A stretch of 64,000 nucleotides of DNA from CAXMST01 sp963790085 (GCA_963790085.1 CAWBNH010000005.1:1-64000); one strand, 5' to 3'; positions 15,649 through 24,222 are shown, counted from the first letter of the stretch. The notes: generated by a model from the sequence alone, not told the origin. Numbers and translations: made by a program.

Positions 15649-17042
15649 GCGCCGCGATCGCGGCACTTCGCGACGGCATTCGGGTCGGGCCGCGACGGGC
15701 GAAGCGCAGCCGCACCGCGCAGCCGATCGAGTACCAGCTGCTGCTGACTGCGACTCTCTGTCTGCTCGCGTTCGGCGTCGTGATGGTCTTCAGCGCGAGC
15801 TCGACCGCCTCGCTGCTCGGGGAGAACGGCGACGGCGCCTTCTACCTGAAGCGCACCCTGACGTTCGGGGTGATCGGGATCGTCGCCCTGAAGCTGCTCT
15901 CGGGCCACGGTCTCGCCACCGTCAGGCGCCTGACCCCGGCGCTGCTCGCGGTCGCCTTCGCGCTGCTGCTCCTGACCCTGGTGCCCGGCGTCGGCTCCTC
16001 GGCGAACGGCGCCCAGCGCTGGATCGCCGCCGGCCCGGTCCAGGTCCAGGCCTCGGAGATCGCCAAGGTCGCCCTGATCCTCTACGGCGCGCACATCATC
16101 GCCGCCCGGCCGCAGCTGACCAGGGATCTGAGCACGATGGCGCCCTATCTGATCGTCTCGGCGGCCGCCTGCGGGCTGATCGTGATCGAGCCCGATCTCG
16201 GCACCGCCCTGATCGCCGCGTTCAGCGTCGCGGCGCTCCTGATCGCCGCCGGGGCGAAGCTTCGTCACCTGGCCGTGATCGGGGGGGCGCTGAGCGGGTT
16301 CGCCCTGATCGCGGTGCTGATCGAGCCGTACCGGATGGAGCGGCTGACGAGCTTCCTCAATCCGGGGGCCGACGCTTCCGGCGCCGGATTCCAGGGCGGG
16401 CAGGCGGCGATCGCGCTGGGCTCGGGGGGGCTGTTCGGCAACGGGCTCGGCGAGAGCGTGCAGAAGGCCTTCTACCTTCCCGAGGCTCACACCGACATGA
16501 TCGCGGCGGTGATCGGCGAGGAGGTCGGGCTGCTCGGCGTCGCGATCCTGGTCGGCCTCTACATGCTCTTCGGATACGCCGGCTTTCGCACCGCCCAGCG
16601 GGCCAAGGACCGGTACGGGCGCCTGCTCGCCGCCGGTCTCACGGCGATGATCATGATCCAGGCGACGATCAACCTCTACGCAGTGATGGGCATGGCCCCG
16701 CTGACCGGCGTCACCCTGCCGTTCGTCTCCTACGGAAACAGCAGCCTGATCGTCACCCTGGCGGCGGTCGGCCTGCTGCTCAACATCGCAGCCGGCGGGA
16801 CCGCGAAGCTGGCCGGCGACGCGGGCCGGACGAGCGCCGGCAGGGCCCCCGCCCGCGGCAGTAGGCTGCGGGTCGTCGACGGCGGACGATCGGCCCCGCC
16901 CCGCGGGCGAGCGCCGAGCCGGCGTTCCCCGTCGGCCCGTCGTACGAGCAGTGGAGGAAGCAGTGCCACACGTGGTCATAGCGGCGGGCGGGACGGCCGG
17001 GCACGTAGTGCCGGCAATCGCCGTCGCCGACGCGCTCGTTGA
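15645..17042 (+). CDS. ftsW: Septal peptidoglycan polymerase FtsW with basic C-terminal tail
   Basis: A 465-residue SEDS-family glycosyltransferase with about ten membrane helices. Family motifs include FSASSTASL, the large-loop PEAHTDMIAAVIGEEVG, and LPFVSYGNSSLI. It polymerises lipid II at the septum with FtsI. After the last helix (around residue 382) comes a tail of about 80 residues that is Arg/Ser/Gly-rich and ends in six basic residues within the last seven. The final 80 nt overlap the start of murG in another frame, unlike the 4-nt overlaps elsewhere in the cluster. The start GTG overlaps the murD stop. Confidence 0.94.
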   Translation: MSAAIAALRDGIRVGPRRAKRSRTAQPIEYQLLLTATLCLLAFGVVMVFSASSTASLLGENGDGAFYLKRTLTFGVIGIVALKLLSGHGLATVRRLTPALLAVAFALLLLTLVPGVGSSANGAQRWIAAGPVQVQASEIAKVALILYGAHIIAARPQLTRDLSTMAPYLIVSAAACGLIVIEPDLGTALIAAFSVAALLIAAGAKLRHLAVIGGALSGFALIAVLIEPYRMERLTSFLNPGADASGAGFQGGQAAIALGSGGLFGNGLGESVQKAFYLPEAHTDMIAAVIGEEVGLLGVAILVGLYMLFGYAGFRTAQRAKDRYGRLLAAGLTAMIMIQATINLYAVMGMAPLTGVTLPFVSYGNSSLIVTLAAVGLLLNIAAGGTAKLAGDAGRTSAGRAPARGSRLRVVDGGRSAPPRGRAPSRRSPSARRTSSGGSSATRGHSGGRDGRARSAGNRRRRRAR

Positions 17043-18030
17043 GCGCGGCGCGACGGTCAGCTTCATCGGCACCCGCGACCGCGCCGAGGCCGAGCTGGTG
17101 CCCGCCGCCGGCTACGAGATCGACTTCCTCGACGTGCGCGGACTCGATCGCGGCAACCCGCTCAAGGCGGCTGCTGCGATCGGCAAGGCGGCTCTTGCCG
17201 TGCGGGCCGCGGGCGGCCTGCTCGAGCGCCGCGGGGCCGACGTGGTGATGGGCGGCGGCGGCTATGTCGCGGGGCCGGCCGGGCTGGCGGCCGCCCGTCG
17301 TTCGTTGCCGCTGGTGCTGACCGAGGCCGACAGCCGGCTCGGCCTCACCAATCGGATCCTCTCCAGGCGTGCCCGCAGGGTCTGCCTCGCCTTCGAGATC
17401 GAGGGACGCGGCGGCGAGCGCTACCTGCACACCGGTCGCCCGGTGCCCCGGGCGATATTCGAGGCGGATCGGGATCGGGCGCGGGCGGAGTTCGGGATCG
17501 CGCCGGGCCCGCCGTGCCTGCTGATCTTCGGGGGCAGCCTCGGCGCCCGCTCGATCAACGACGCCGCTGTGGCGGCCTTCGCCGGCGCGGCGGACCGCGG
17601 CTTCCACGTCATCCAGATCGCCGGCTCGCGGGACTACGAGTCGGTGCGCGAGCGGATCGGGTCGACCCCCGACTACACGGTGCTCGAGTACCTGCCCGAC
17701 CTCGGTGCCGTGCTCGCCGCCTCCGATCTCGTTCTGGCGCGCTCCGGGGGATCGGTCTTCGAGTTGACGGCCGCCGGCAAGCCGGCGGTGCTCGTGCCGT
17801 ACCCGCACGCATCGGCCGGCCATCAGCTGACGAACGCCCGCTGGATGGCGGACGCGGGGGCCGCGGTGATCATCGACGACTCGGAGATCGGTCCGGCGCG
17901 GATCCTCAGCGAAGTCGTGCCACTGCTGCGGGACAGCGCTCGCCTGCGGGAGATGGCGCGGGCGTCGAGCTCGATCGCCAAGCCCGACGCCGCCGAGCGG
18001 ATCGCGGCTGAGATCCTTGGATACGCATGA
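16963..18030 (+). CDS. murG: UDP-GlcNAc:lipid I N-acetylglucosaminyltransferase MurG
   Basis: A 355-residue GT-B glycosyltransferase converting lipid I to lipid II at the inner face of the membrane. Motifs: the Gly-rich loop VVIAAGGTAGHVVPA, GGGGYVAGPAGLAA, FGGSLGARSIN, and the UDP-binding LARSGGSVFELTAAGKPAVLVPYP. GTG 16963 is preferred over GTG 16951 because GGAGGA at 16953-16958 is a strong Shine-Dalgarno sequence 4 nt before it and because homologues begin right before the first strand. It overlaps the ftsW tail by 80 nt and the murC start by four bases (ATGA). Confidence 0.95.
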   Translation: MPHVVIAAGGTAGHVVPAIAVADALVERGATVSFIGTRDRAEAELVPAAGYEIDFLDVRGLDRGNPLKAAAAIGKAALAVRAAGGLLERRGADVVMGGGGYVAGPAGLAAARRSLPLVLTEADSRLGLTNRILSRRARRVCLAFEIEGRGGERYLHTGRPVPRAIFEADRDRARAEFGIAPGPPCLLIFGGSLGARSINDAAVAAFAGAADRGFHVIQIAGSRDYESVRERIGSTPDYTVLEYLPDLGAVLAASDLVLARSGGSVFELTAAGKPAVLVPYPHASAGHQLTNARWMADAGAAVIIDDSEIGPARILSEVVPLLRDSARLREMARASSSIAKPDAAERIAAEILGYA

Positions 18031-19445
18031 GCGATCAGCCCGCTGCCACACCTCTAGCCGGCCGGCGACTGCACTTCATCGCGATCGGCGGTGCGGGGAT
18101 GAGCGGCCTGGCGCTGATCTGCAGCGGGCTCGGCGCTCGCGTCACCGGTAGCGACCGGGCCGACTCCAGCTACATGTCGCGGCTTCGCGAGGCGGGCCTC
18201 GAGCCGCGCGTCGGCCATGACCCGGACGCCGTTCCCGAGGACGCCGAGGTGGTGGTCTCGACCGCGATCGCGGACGACAACCCGGAGCTCGTCCGGGCCC
18301 GCGACCGCCGGCAGCGGGTGCTGCACCGCGGCGAGCTGCTCGCCGAGCTGACTGCCGCGGGTCGTCTGATCGCGGTCGCCGGGGCCCACGGGAAGACGAC
18401 GACGTCGGGGATGATCGCTCACGCCCTGCTTCGAACCGGGGCCGATCCGACCTTCATCCTCGGCGGTGAGCTGTTGGGAGCCGGCGCGGGCGGTGCGGCG
18501 GCGAACGCCGGTTGCGGGACCGGCGGCGTGATCGTCGCCGAGGCGGACGAGAGCGACGGCAGCTTCCTGCGCCTGCAACCGGACGTGGCGCTGGTCACCA
18601 ACGTCGAGCTCGACCACCACGCACACTGGTCGGGGGAGGCGGCGCTCTGGCAGGCCTTTGCCGGCTTCTGCGGCGCCGCCCGCGAGGTGGTCGCGGGCGC
18701 CGGCGAGCCCGCCCGGCGACTGGGCGCGGGGCGGTCGTTCGCGATCGAGGACGAGGCCGGGGCGGCGGCCGCGGACTTCACCGCCGCCGCGGTCCGCCCC
18801 GAGACGGGCGGCAGCGAGTTCGAGCTGCGCTGTCCCGAGGGCACCCTGCCGGTTCGCCTGCCGGTTCCCGGCCGGCACAACGTGATCAACGCGACCGCGG
18901 CGCTGGCGGCGCTGTACAGCGCCGGGGCTGGGCGCACCCTGCCTCCGCTCAGCGAGCTGGCCGAGGCGCTCGGCAGCTTTGCGGGCATCGCCCGTCGCCT
19001 CGAGCGCCGGGGCGAGCGCTCCGGCGCGCTGATCTTCGACGACTACGCGCACCACCCGACCGAGGTCGCGGCGACGCTGGCCGCCTTGCGGGAGCTCCCG
19101 CAGGGCCGCCTGATCGTCGTCTTCCAGCCACATCTCTACTCGCGGACCAAGGCGCTGGCGGGTCGCTTCGGACGGGCGCTCGCGGCTGCCGACCTGATCG
19201 GGGTGCTCGACGTATACGCGGCCCGCGAGCAGCCGGTGGGAGAGCTCGAGGGCGTCAGCGGGCTCGACGTGGTCCGGGCGGCGGCGGAGGCTTGCGACGG
19301 CCGCCGGGTGCTCTGGCTTTCGGACATCGAGACGGCCGACCGCGTGCTCGCCCCAGAGCTCAGGGCCGGCGACGTGCTGGTCACGATCGGCGCCGGCAAC
19401 GTGTTCGAGCTCGCGGAGCGGCTGCTCGGGGAGCGACGCCCGTGA
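18027..19445 (+). CDS. murC: UDP-MurNAc:L-alanine ligase MurC
   Basis: A 472-residue Mur ligase with an N-terminal UDP-binding loop (FIAIGGAGMSGLAL), ATP P-loop VAGAHGKTTTSGMI, EADESDGSFL, the NVELDHHAHW segment and the C-terminal FDDYAHHPTEV and FQPHLYSRT motifs. It makes UDP-MurNAc-L-Ala, the first step of stem-peptide assembly. The ATG overlaps the murG stop and its stop overlaps the murB GTG. Confidence 0.97.
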   Translation: MSDQPAATPLAGRRLHFIAIGGAGMSGLALICSGLGARVTGSDRADSSYMSRLREAGLEPRVGHDPDAVPEDAEVVVSTAIADDNPELVRARDRRQRVLHRGELLAELTAAGRLIAVAGAHGKTTTSGMIAHALLRTGADPTFILGGELLGAGAGGAAANAGCGTGGVIVAEADESDGSFLRLQPDVALVTNVELDHHAHWSGEAALWQAFAGFCGAAREVVAGAGEPARRLGAGRSFAIEDEAGAAAADFTAAAVRPETGGSEFELRCPEGTLPVRLPVPGRHNVINATAALAALYSAGAGRTLPPLSELAEALGSFAGIARRLERRGERSGALIFDDYAHHPTEVAATLAALRELPQGRLIVVFQPHLYSRTKALAGRFGRALAAADLIGVLDVYAAREQPVGELEGVSGLDVVRAAAEACDGRRVLWLSDIETADRVLAPELRAGDVLVTIGAGNVFELAERLLGERRP

Positions 19446-20359
19446 GCCTGCCCGACGGCGTCGAGAGGGACTACCCGCTGGCGCGCCTGACCACGGTTCG
19501 CGCCGGGGGCCCCGCGGACCTCTTCGCGCGGGTGGGGGACGAGGCCGGCCTGATTGCCGTCCTCGCCCATGCGGACGCGGAGGGCATCCCGGTAGGAGTA
19601 GTGGGATCGGGGTCGAACCTGCTCGTATCGGATGACGGATTCCGGGGACTGGTGTTGAAGCTCGAGGGTGATCTCGCGAAGATCGAGCGCGACGGCGATC
19701 GCGTGCTCTGTGGCGGCGGCGTGCGGCTGCCCTCCGCAGCGGCCAAGGCGGCCCGCTGGGGCCTCTCGGGGCTCGAGTTCGGGGTCAACATCCCGGGGTC
19801 GGTCGGTGGAGCGGTGCGGATGAACGCCAACGCCTACGGTGGCGAGCTCGCCCGGACGCTCGAGTGGGTCGACGTCGCCGGCCCGCAGGGGCTCGACCGA
19901 CGCGAGCCGAGTCAGCTCGGGTTCGCCTATCGGAGCTCCAACCTGCGCCCCGGCGAGGTGGTCAGCGCCGCCTCCTTCATGCTCAGCAGGGCGGATCCGG
20001 AGACGATCAAGGCGACGCTTGCCGAGATGCGGAGCCGCCGCAAGGAGGCACAGCCCTCCGGAATCAAGACCTTCGGCTCGACCTTCAAGAACCCCGACCA
20101 GCCGGCTGCCGGCGGGCGCTCGGCGGGCCAGCTCCTCGACGCCGCCGGCTGTCGCGGCCTGCAGGTAGGTGGGGCGCGGTTCTCGCCGAAGCACGCGAAC
20201 TTCGTCGAGAACGCCGGCGAGGCCACGACCGCGGACATCCTCGAGCTGATGGCCGAGGGGCGCCGGCGCGTGCACGACGCCTTCGGGGTCGAGCTCGAGC
20301 CCGAGGTCCAGCTGCTCGGTGAGATCCGCTGGCCCGATCGATGGGAGCTCGACTCCTGA
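19442..20359 (+). CDS. murB: UDP-N-acetylenolpyruvoylglucosamine reductase MurB
   Basis: A 305-residue FAD-dependent reductase. The FAD domain carries VVGSGSNLLVSDDGF and GLEFGVNIPGSVGGAVRMNANAY-like elements. Catalytic residues are recognisable: Arg in FAYRSSNL, Ser in KTFGSTFKNP and the terminal Glu in PEVQLLGEI. The insertion lacking in type II enzymes is absent here too, so it resembles type IIb. GTG 19442 is chosen because it overlaps the murC stop (GTGA); upstream sequence in this frame is a shadow of murC. Confidence 0.96.
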   Translation: MSLPDGVERDYPLARLTTVRAGGPADLFARVGDEAGLIAVLAHADAEGIPVGVVGSGSNLLVSDDGFRGLVLKLEGDLAKIERDGDRVLCGGGVRLPSAAAKAARWGLSGLEFGVNIPGSVGGAVRMNANAYGGELARTLEWVDVAGPQGLDRREPSQLGFAYRSSNLRPGEVVSAASFMLSRADPETIKATLAEMRSRRKEAQPSGIKTFGSTFKNPDQPAAGGRSAGQLLDAAGCRGLQVGGARFSPKHANFVENAGEATTADILELMAEGRRRVHDAFGVELEPEVQLLGEIRWPDRWELDS

Positions 20360-21219
20360 TGGGCGCAGCGGTCAGATCGGTCGCCCGTCCGCGGGTTCCG
20401 GCGCTGCCGCGATGGCCGGTCCTGAAGCGGCGCCTGCTGCTCGCCGGGGCCCTGGCGGCGCTGCTCTTCGCCGGCTACCACTTCTGGTTGCGCAACTCGT
20501 CGCTGGTCGCGGTCGAAGAGGTGACGATCGGAGGCGCGGGGCAGAACGGGACGGCTGAGGCGGCGCTCCGCGAGGCGGCGCTCGAGCAGACGACCCTGAA
20601 CGTCGACCGCGCCGCCCTCGAGGCGGCGGTCGCCGACGATCCGACGGTCCGGGCGATCAGCGCGACACCCGACTTCCCGCACGGCCTGCAGATCGACGTC
20701 GACCTTCGCGAGCCGGTCGGCTACGTCAAGTCCGCCGGCGTCGTCGTAGCCGGCGACGGCGTCATCCTCAGCCGCGAGGGCGGCCGCCCCGACGGCCTGA
20801 CCGCGATCAAGGTCAGGGACGAGGACCCGGTCAGGGGCGCGCTGATCAGCGGCGGGGCCCTGCAGGTGGCCCGGGTCCTGGCCGCAGCGCCGGCCGAGCT
20901 GGTGACGGTGATCGGCGCGGCCACCACCGACCCCGACCATGGCGTCGTCGTCGGGCTCAAGGGTGGCCTCGAGCTGCGCTTCGGGGGCGCCGCCGACGCG
21001 CAGGAGAAATGGATCGCCGCCGCCGCCGTGCTCGCCGATCCGGGCCTCGAGACCGCCGCCTACATCGATCTGACCGTCGCCGAGCGACCGGTCGCCGGCG
21101 GCGTGCCCGGCCTGCCGGAGGAAGTTGCCGCGGAGCCGATCGAGCCCGCCGCCGTCGCGCCCGTGGTTCCGGTGGAGCCCACCGAGACGCTCCCCGCACC
21201 GGCGCCGGCCGGCCCCTAG
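20359..21219 (+). CDS. ftsQ: Cell division protein FtsQ
   Basis: A 286-residue bitopic protein. A basic N-terminus and one membrane helix (about residues 25-43) are followed by a POTRA-like segment (VEEVTIGGAGQNGTAEAALREAA), the FtsQ core (ISATPDFPHGLQIDVDLREPVGYVK) and a Pro/Ala/Glu-rich tail. FtsQ links early and late divisome proteins and regulates FtsWI with FtsL/FtsB. ATG 20359 overlaps the murB stop (TGATG) and is preferred over ATG 20341, which lies inside murB. The gene before ftsZ is the normal place; ftsA is absent, as in other actinobacteria. Confidence 0.9.
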   Translation: MGAAVRSVARPRVPALPRWPVLKRRLLLAGALAALLFAGYHFWLRNSSLVAVEEVTIGGAGQNGTAEAALREAALEQTTLNVDRAALEAAVADDPTVRAISATPDFPHGLQIDVDLREPVGYVKSAGVVVAGDGVILSREGGRPDGLTAIKVRDEDPVRGALISGGALQVARVLAAAPAELVTVIGAATTDPDHGVVVGLKGGLELRFGGAADAQEKWIAAAAVLADPGLETAAYIDLTVAERPVAGGVPGLPEEVAAEPIEPAAVAPVVPVEPTETLPAPAPAGP

Positions 21220-21270
21220 GGGGTCGCCCCGACGCCGGTCGAGGGCGGTTGAGGAACACTCGAGTTGCGC

Positions 21271-21292
21271 CTGAGGGTTTCAAAACCCTCAG
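21271..21292 (+). promoter_or_regulatory. 22-bp palindrome between ftsQ and ftsZ
   Basis: CTGAGGGTTT and AAACCCTCAG are perfect 10-bp inverted repeats separated by CA. There is no T tract after it (AGGTTGGG follows), so it is a weak terminator candidate. It ends 43 bp before the -35 of the ftsZ promoter, which also fits an operator. Confidence 0.5.
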
Positions 21293-21335
21293 GTTGGGAT
21301 TGAGACATCGATCTTGCAGGGCCACTTGCGGCGCG

Positions 21336-21364
21336 TTGACAGAGGACTCCATCTGCCCTAGCTT
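21336..21364 (+). promoter_or_regulatory. ftsZ promoter (sigma-70 type)
   Basis: TTGACA at 21336-21341 and TAGCTT at 21359-21364 are separated by 17 bp, the best -35/-10 pair I found in the window. Transcription would start near 21371, giving a leader of about 80 nt. ftsZ can therefore be expressed apart from the rest of the cluster. Confidence 0.7.
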
Positions 21365-21451
21365 TGCGGCAGTTGTGCGGGGGAGAGGCCCGTCAACACT
21401 CAACTACAAGTCCAGCTTCGGACGGAACGCAGAAAGGCGTGTGAAGCTCAA

Positions 21452-22537
21452 ATGGAGGCTTCGAGTTACCTGGCGGTGATCAAGGTCGTCGGCGCCGGCG
21501 GCGGCGGCACCAACGCCGTTTCGCGGATGGTCGACGCTTCGCTCAAGGGCGTCGAGTTCCTCGCGGTGAACACCGATGCTCAGGCACTACGCGGTAGCGA
21601 GGCCGACGTCAAGCTTGCGATTGGGCAGAACCTGACCCGCGGGCTCGGTGCGGGCGGCAACCCGGAGGTTGGTGCCGGAGCGGCCTCGGAGAGCCGCGAC
21701 GACATCAAGGAGGCGCTGAAGGGCGCCGACATGGTCTTCGTCACGGCCGGCGAGGGCGGCGGCACCGGCACCGGCGCAGCCCCCGTTATCGCGGAGATCG
21801 CCAAGCAGGAGATCGGGGCCCTGACCGTCGGGGTCGTGACCAAGCCGTTCGAGTTCGAGGGCTCGCGCCGCATGCAGCAGGCCCTCGACGGGATCGAGCG
21901 GCTGCGCAACGAGGTCGACACCCTGATCATCGTTCCGAACGAGAAGCTGCTGACCATCGTCGAGCGGCGTGAGCCGATCAGCGAGGCGTTCCGCAAGGCC
22001 GACGACATCCTCCGCCAGGGCGTGCAGGGGATCACCGATCTGATCACGGTTCCCGGCCTGATCAACCTCGACTTCGCCGATGTCCGGGCGATCATGGCCG
22101 ACGCGGGCTCTGCCCTGATGGGGATCGGCTCGGCCTCCGGAGAGAGCCGCGCCGCGGAGGCCGCGCGCGAGGCGATCTCCTCGCCCCTGCTCGAGTCGGC
22201 GATCGACGGTGCGACCGGGATGCTCCTCAACATCACCGGCGGCGAGGACATGGGCCTGTTCGAGGTCAACGAGGCGGCGGACGTCGTCGTCGAGACCGCT
22301 GACCGCAGCGCCAACATCATCTTCGGCTCCGTCGTCGATAACTCGATGGGGGACGAGCTTCGCGTGACCGTGATCGCGACCGGCTTCGAGGGCTTCGAGA
22401 TGCTCGCCCGGCAGCCGGCGGAGGTGCGTCGCCGCAGCCGTGAGCGCAGTGGCCTGAAGCGCTCCGACCGCGAGATGCGCTCGCTCGAGGTCTCCGACGA
22501 CGAGATCGACATCCCGCCCTTCCTCAGAGACCGCTAG
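21452..22537 (+). CDS. ftsZ: Cell division GTPase FtsZ
   Basis: A 361-residue tubulin homologue that forms the Z-ring. The N-terminal GTPase domain carries the tubulin signature GGGTGTG at residues 102-108; the T7 loop (LINLDFADVRAIM) completes the active site across the subunit interface. The C-terminal linker is short and basic, and the protein ends with the conserved binding peptide DDEIDIPPFLRDR. ATG 21452 gives the standard start (EASSYLAVIKVVGAGGGG). A 232-bp gap upstream holds its own promoter and a palindrome. Confidence 0.98.
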   Translation: MEASSYLAVIKVVGAGGGGTNAVSRMVDASLKGVEFLAVNTDAQALRGSEADVKLAIGQNLTRGLGAGGNPEVGAGAASESRDDIKEALKGADMVFVTAGEGGGTGTGAAPVIAEIAKQEIGALTVGVVTKPFEFEGSRRMQQALDGIERLRNEVDTLIIVPNEKLLTIVERREPISEAFRKADDILRQGVQGITDLITVPGLINLDFADVRAIMADAGSALMGIGSASGESRAAEAAREAISSPLLESAIDGATGMLLNITGGEDMGLFEVNEAADVVVETADRSANIIFGSVVDNSMGDELRVTVIATGFEGFEMLARQPAEVRRRSRERSGLKRSDREMRSLEVSDDEIDIPPFLRDR

Positions 22538-22544
22538 ACGAGAT

Positions 22545-22599
22545 CGCGGGCCGCGCCCGCGGCGCCGCTTCGGCCTCGCCGGGCCTCGGTAGGCCGAGG
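22545..22599 (+). terminator. Two G/C hairpins after ftsZ (probable terminator region)
   Basis: CGCGGGC/GCCCGCG (22545-22561, 3-nt loop) begins 8 nt after the ftsZ stop, and CCTCGG/CCGAGG (22584-22599, 4-nt loop) follows. Neither has a T run, which is common for actinobacterial terminators. Confidence 0.5.
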
Positions 22600-22619
22600 T
22601 CTCGGGCGTGCGGTGCCGA

Positions 22620-22625
22620 TAGGCT
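22620..22625 (+). promoter_or_regulatory. Probable -10 of a leaderless promoter for gcvT
   Basis: TAGGCT ends 8 nt before GTG 22634. It supports that codon as the gcvT start rather than the in-frame GTG at 22613, which lies upstream of the hexamer. Confidence 0.5.
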
Positions 22626-22633
22626 GCGCGGCC

Positions 22634-23719
22634 GTGAGCGCGGCAGGCGAGCTGAAGCGGACGCCTCTCTATGAGGAGCACCGCGGCGCGGGGGCGCGGC
22701 TGGTGCCGTTCGCCGGCTGGGAGATGCCGGTTCAGTACGTCGGCGTCAAGGACGAGCACCTGGCGGTCCGCAGCGGCTGCGGGGTCTTCGACGTCTCGCA
22801 CATGGGCGAGATCGAGACCGTCGGCCCAGAGGCGGAGGCCTTCCTGCAGCGCGCCCTCTCCAACGACCTCACCCGACTCGAGGTCGGTGGCGCCCAGTAC
22901 TCGTGCCTGTGCGCCCCGGACGGCGGCATCCTCGACGACCTGTTCACCTACCGGCTCGACCTCGAGCGCTTTCTGACCGTCTCCAACGCCGCCAACCACG
23001 CGGCCGACGTCGCTCACCTCCGCCGGCTCGCCGGAGGCTGGGAGGTCGAGGTCAATGACGTCGCCGCCGACTACGCGATGCTCGCCGTGCAGGGACCCGA
23101 GGCGCGGCGGATCGTCGCCGGGCTGACCCGGGACGAGCTGCCACCGCGAATGCGGACCGCCGAGCTCGAGGTGGCCGGCGTCCCGGCGCTGGTCTGCGGG
23201 ACGGGCTACACCGGCGAGCCCGGGGTCGAGCTGCTGCTGCCGCCGGCGCAGGCGGCGGCGGTCTGGCGGGCGCTGCTCGAGGCGGGCGCCGAGCCCGCCG
23301 GCCTCGGCGCCCGCGACACGCTCCGGCTCGAGGTCTGCTTTCACCTGCACGGCAACGAGATCGGCCCCGATCGCAACCCGATCGAGGCCGGGCTGGGCTG
23401 GTGCTGCAAGGAGGAGACAGGGTTCGTCGGCGCCGAGGCGATCGCCGCGGCCCGGGCCGAGGGAACTGCCGAGCGCCTGATCGCGCTGACGCTCAGCGAG
23501 CGCGGCGTCCCACGGGCCGGCAACCCGCTGCTGCACGAGGGCGAGCGGGTCGGAGAGCTGACCAGCGGCACGTTCGCGCCCTCGCTGGGGCTCGGAGCCG
23601 GAATCGGATACGTTCGCTCCGACCTCGCCCAGCCCGGCACGCCGCTGGAGGTCGATATCCGTGGCAGGCTGCGGGCCGCAGAGATCAAGCCGATGCCGCT
23701 TTACGAGAAGAGCAGATGA
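22634..23719 (+). CDS. gcvT: Aminomethyltransferase (glycine cleavage T protein)
   Basis: A 361-residue tetrahydrofolate-dependent enzyme that takes the aminomethyl group from lipoyl-GcvH, releasing ammonia and forming 5,10-methylene-THF. Typical segments: TPLYEEHRGAGARLVPFAGWEMP, CGVFDVSHMGEI, CGTGYTGEPGVELL, GLGARDTLRLEV and the C-terminal TSGTFAPSLGLGAGIGYV. GTG 22634 fits homologue starts. It heads the gcv operon T-H-PA-PB and is separated from ftsZ by terminator-like hairpins. Confidence 0.95.
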   Translation: MSAAGELKRTPLYEEHRGAGARLVPFAGWEMPVQYVGVKDEHLAVRSGCGVFDVSHMGEIETVGPEAEAFLQRALSNDLTRLEVGGAQYSCLCAPDGGILDDLFTYRLDLERFLTVSNAANHAADVAHLRRLAGGWEVEVNDVAADYAMLAVQGPEARRIVAGLTRDELPPRMRTAELEVAGVPALVCGTGYTGEPGVELLLPPAQAAAVWRALLEAGAEPAGLGARDTLRLEVCFHLHGNEIGPDRNPIEAGLGWCCKEETGFVGAEAIAAARAEGTAERLIALTLSERGVPRAGNPLLHEGERVGELTSGTFAPSLGLGAGIGYVRSDLAQPGTPLEVDIRGRLRAAEIKPMPLYEKSR

Positions 23720-23745
23720 GAAGAACGATCGAAGAGCGCAGCTGA
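23716..23745 (+). other. Nine-codon mini-ORF overlapping the gcvT stop
   Basis: An ATG overlaps the gcvT stop (ATGA) and opens the frame MRRTIEERS followed by TGA. Such an overlap would couple its translation to gcvT. The hairpin at 23750-23793 starts 4 nt after its stop. It has no Gly or Ser run, so a glycine-sensing role is not indicated; it may be chance. Confidence 0.25.
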
Positions 23746-23749
23746 TCGG

Positions 23750-23793
23750 GCGTGAACGCTTCAGTGTGCGATCGAGCCCGAAACCGTTCACGC
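23750..23793 (+). promoter_or_regulatory. 9-bp inverted repeat before gcvH
   Basis: GCGTGAACG (23750-23758) and CGTTCACGC (23785-23793) pair perfectly around a 26-nt loop, ending 17 nt before the gcvH Shine-Dalgarno sequence. Possible processing or stability hairpin, or an operator. Confidence 0.4.
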
Positions 23794-23823
23794 GCCGCCG
23801 CCGAGCAGAAAGGAAGTTGAGAG

Positions 23824-24222
23824 TTGGCCGCTGAAGAGAGCTATCCGGAGGATCTCCGATATCACGTCGAGCACGACTGGGCGCGGATCGAGGGGGACAC
23901 CGCCACCTTCGGAATCACCTGGTACGCGCAGGAGACGCTCGGGGAGGTGGTCTTCTTCGAGCCCCCCGAGGTCGGCTCCAAGCTGATCAGGGACGAGGCT
24001 TACGCCGAGATCGAGTCGGTGAAGGCTGTCTCCGACGTGTTCGCGCCGCTCTCGGGCGAGGTCACGGAGGTCAACGGCGAGGCGGCCGAGAGCCCGGAGC
24101 TGATCAACGATGACCCCTACGGCGCCGGCTGGATGGTCAGGGTCAAGCTCGCCGACCCTGCCGAGGCCGAGTCGCTGCTCGACGTCACCGCCTACAGGGC
24201 GCTGCTCGCCGAGGAAGCATGA
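23824..24222 (+). CDS. gcvH: Glycine cleavage system H protein
   Basis: A 132-residue lipoyl carrier. The lipoyl-lysine motif EIESVKAVSDVFAP places the modified residue at Lys67. GcvH shuttles the aminomethyl group from the P protein to GcvT. The start is TTG, supported by AGGA at 23811-23814, 9 nt upstream, and by the SYPEDLRYHVEHDW N-terminus typical of the family. The 104-nt gap from gcvT is the largest inside the gcv group apart from the one that follows. Confidence 0.95.
   Translation: MAAEESYPEDLRYHVEHDWARIEGDTATFGITWYAQETLGEVVFFEPPEVGSKLIRDEAYAEIESVKAVSDVFAPLSGEVTEVNGEAAESPELINDDPYGAGWMVRVKLADPAEAESLLDVTAYRALLAEEA

Noticed and set aside
21587..23791. 734-codon minus-strand frame opposite ftsZ and gcvT
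   Set aside because: A shadow of two conserved genes; no motif and composition typical of antisense reading.
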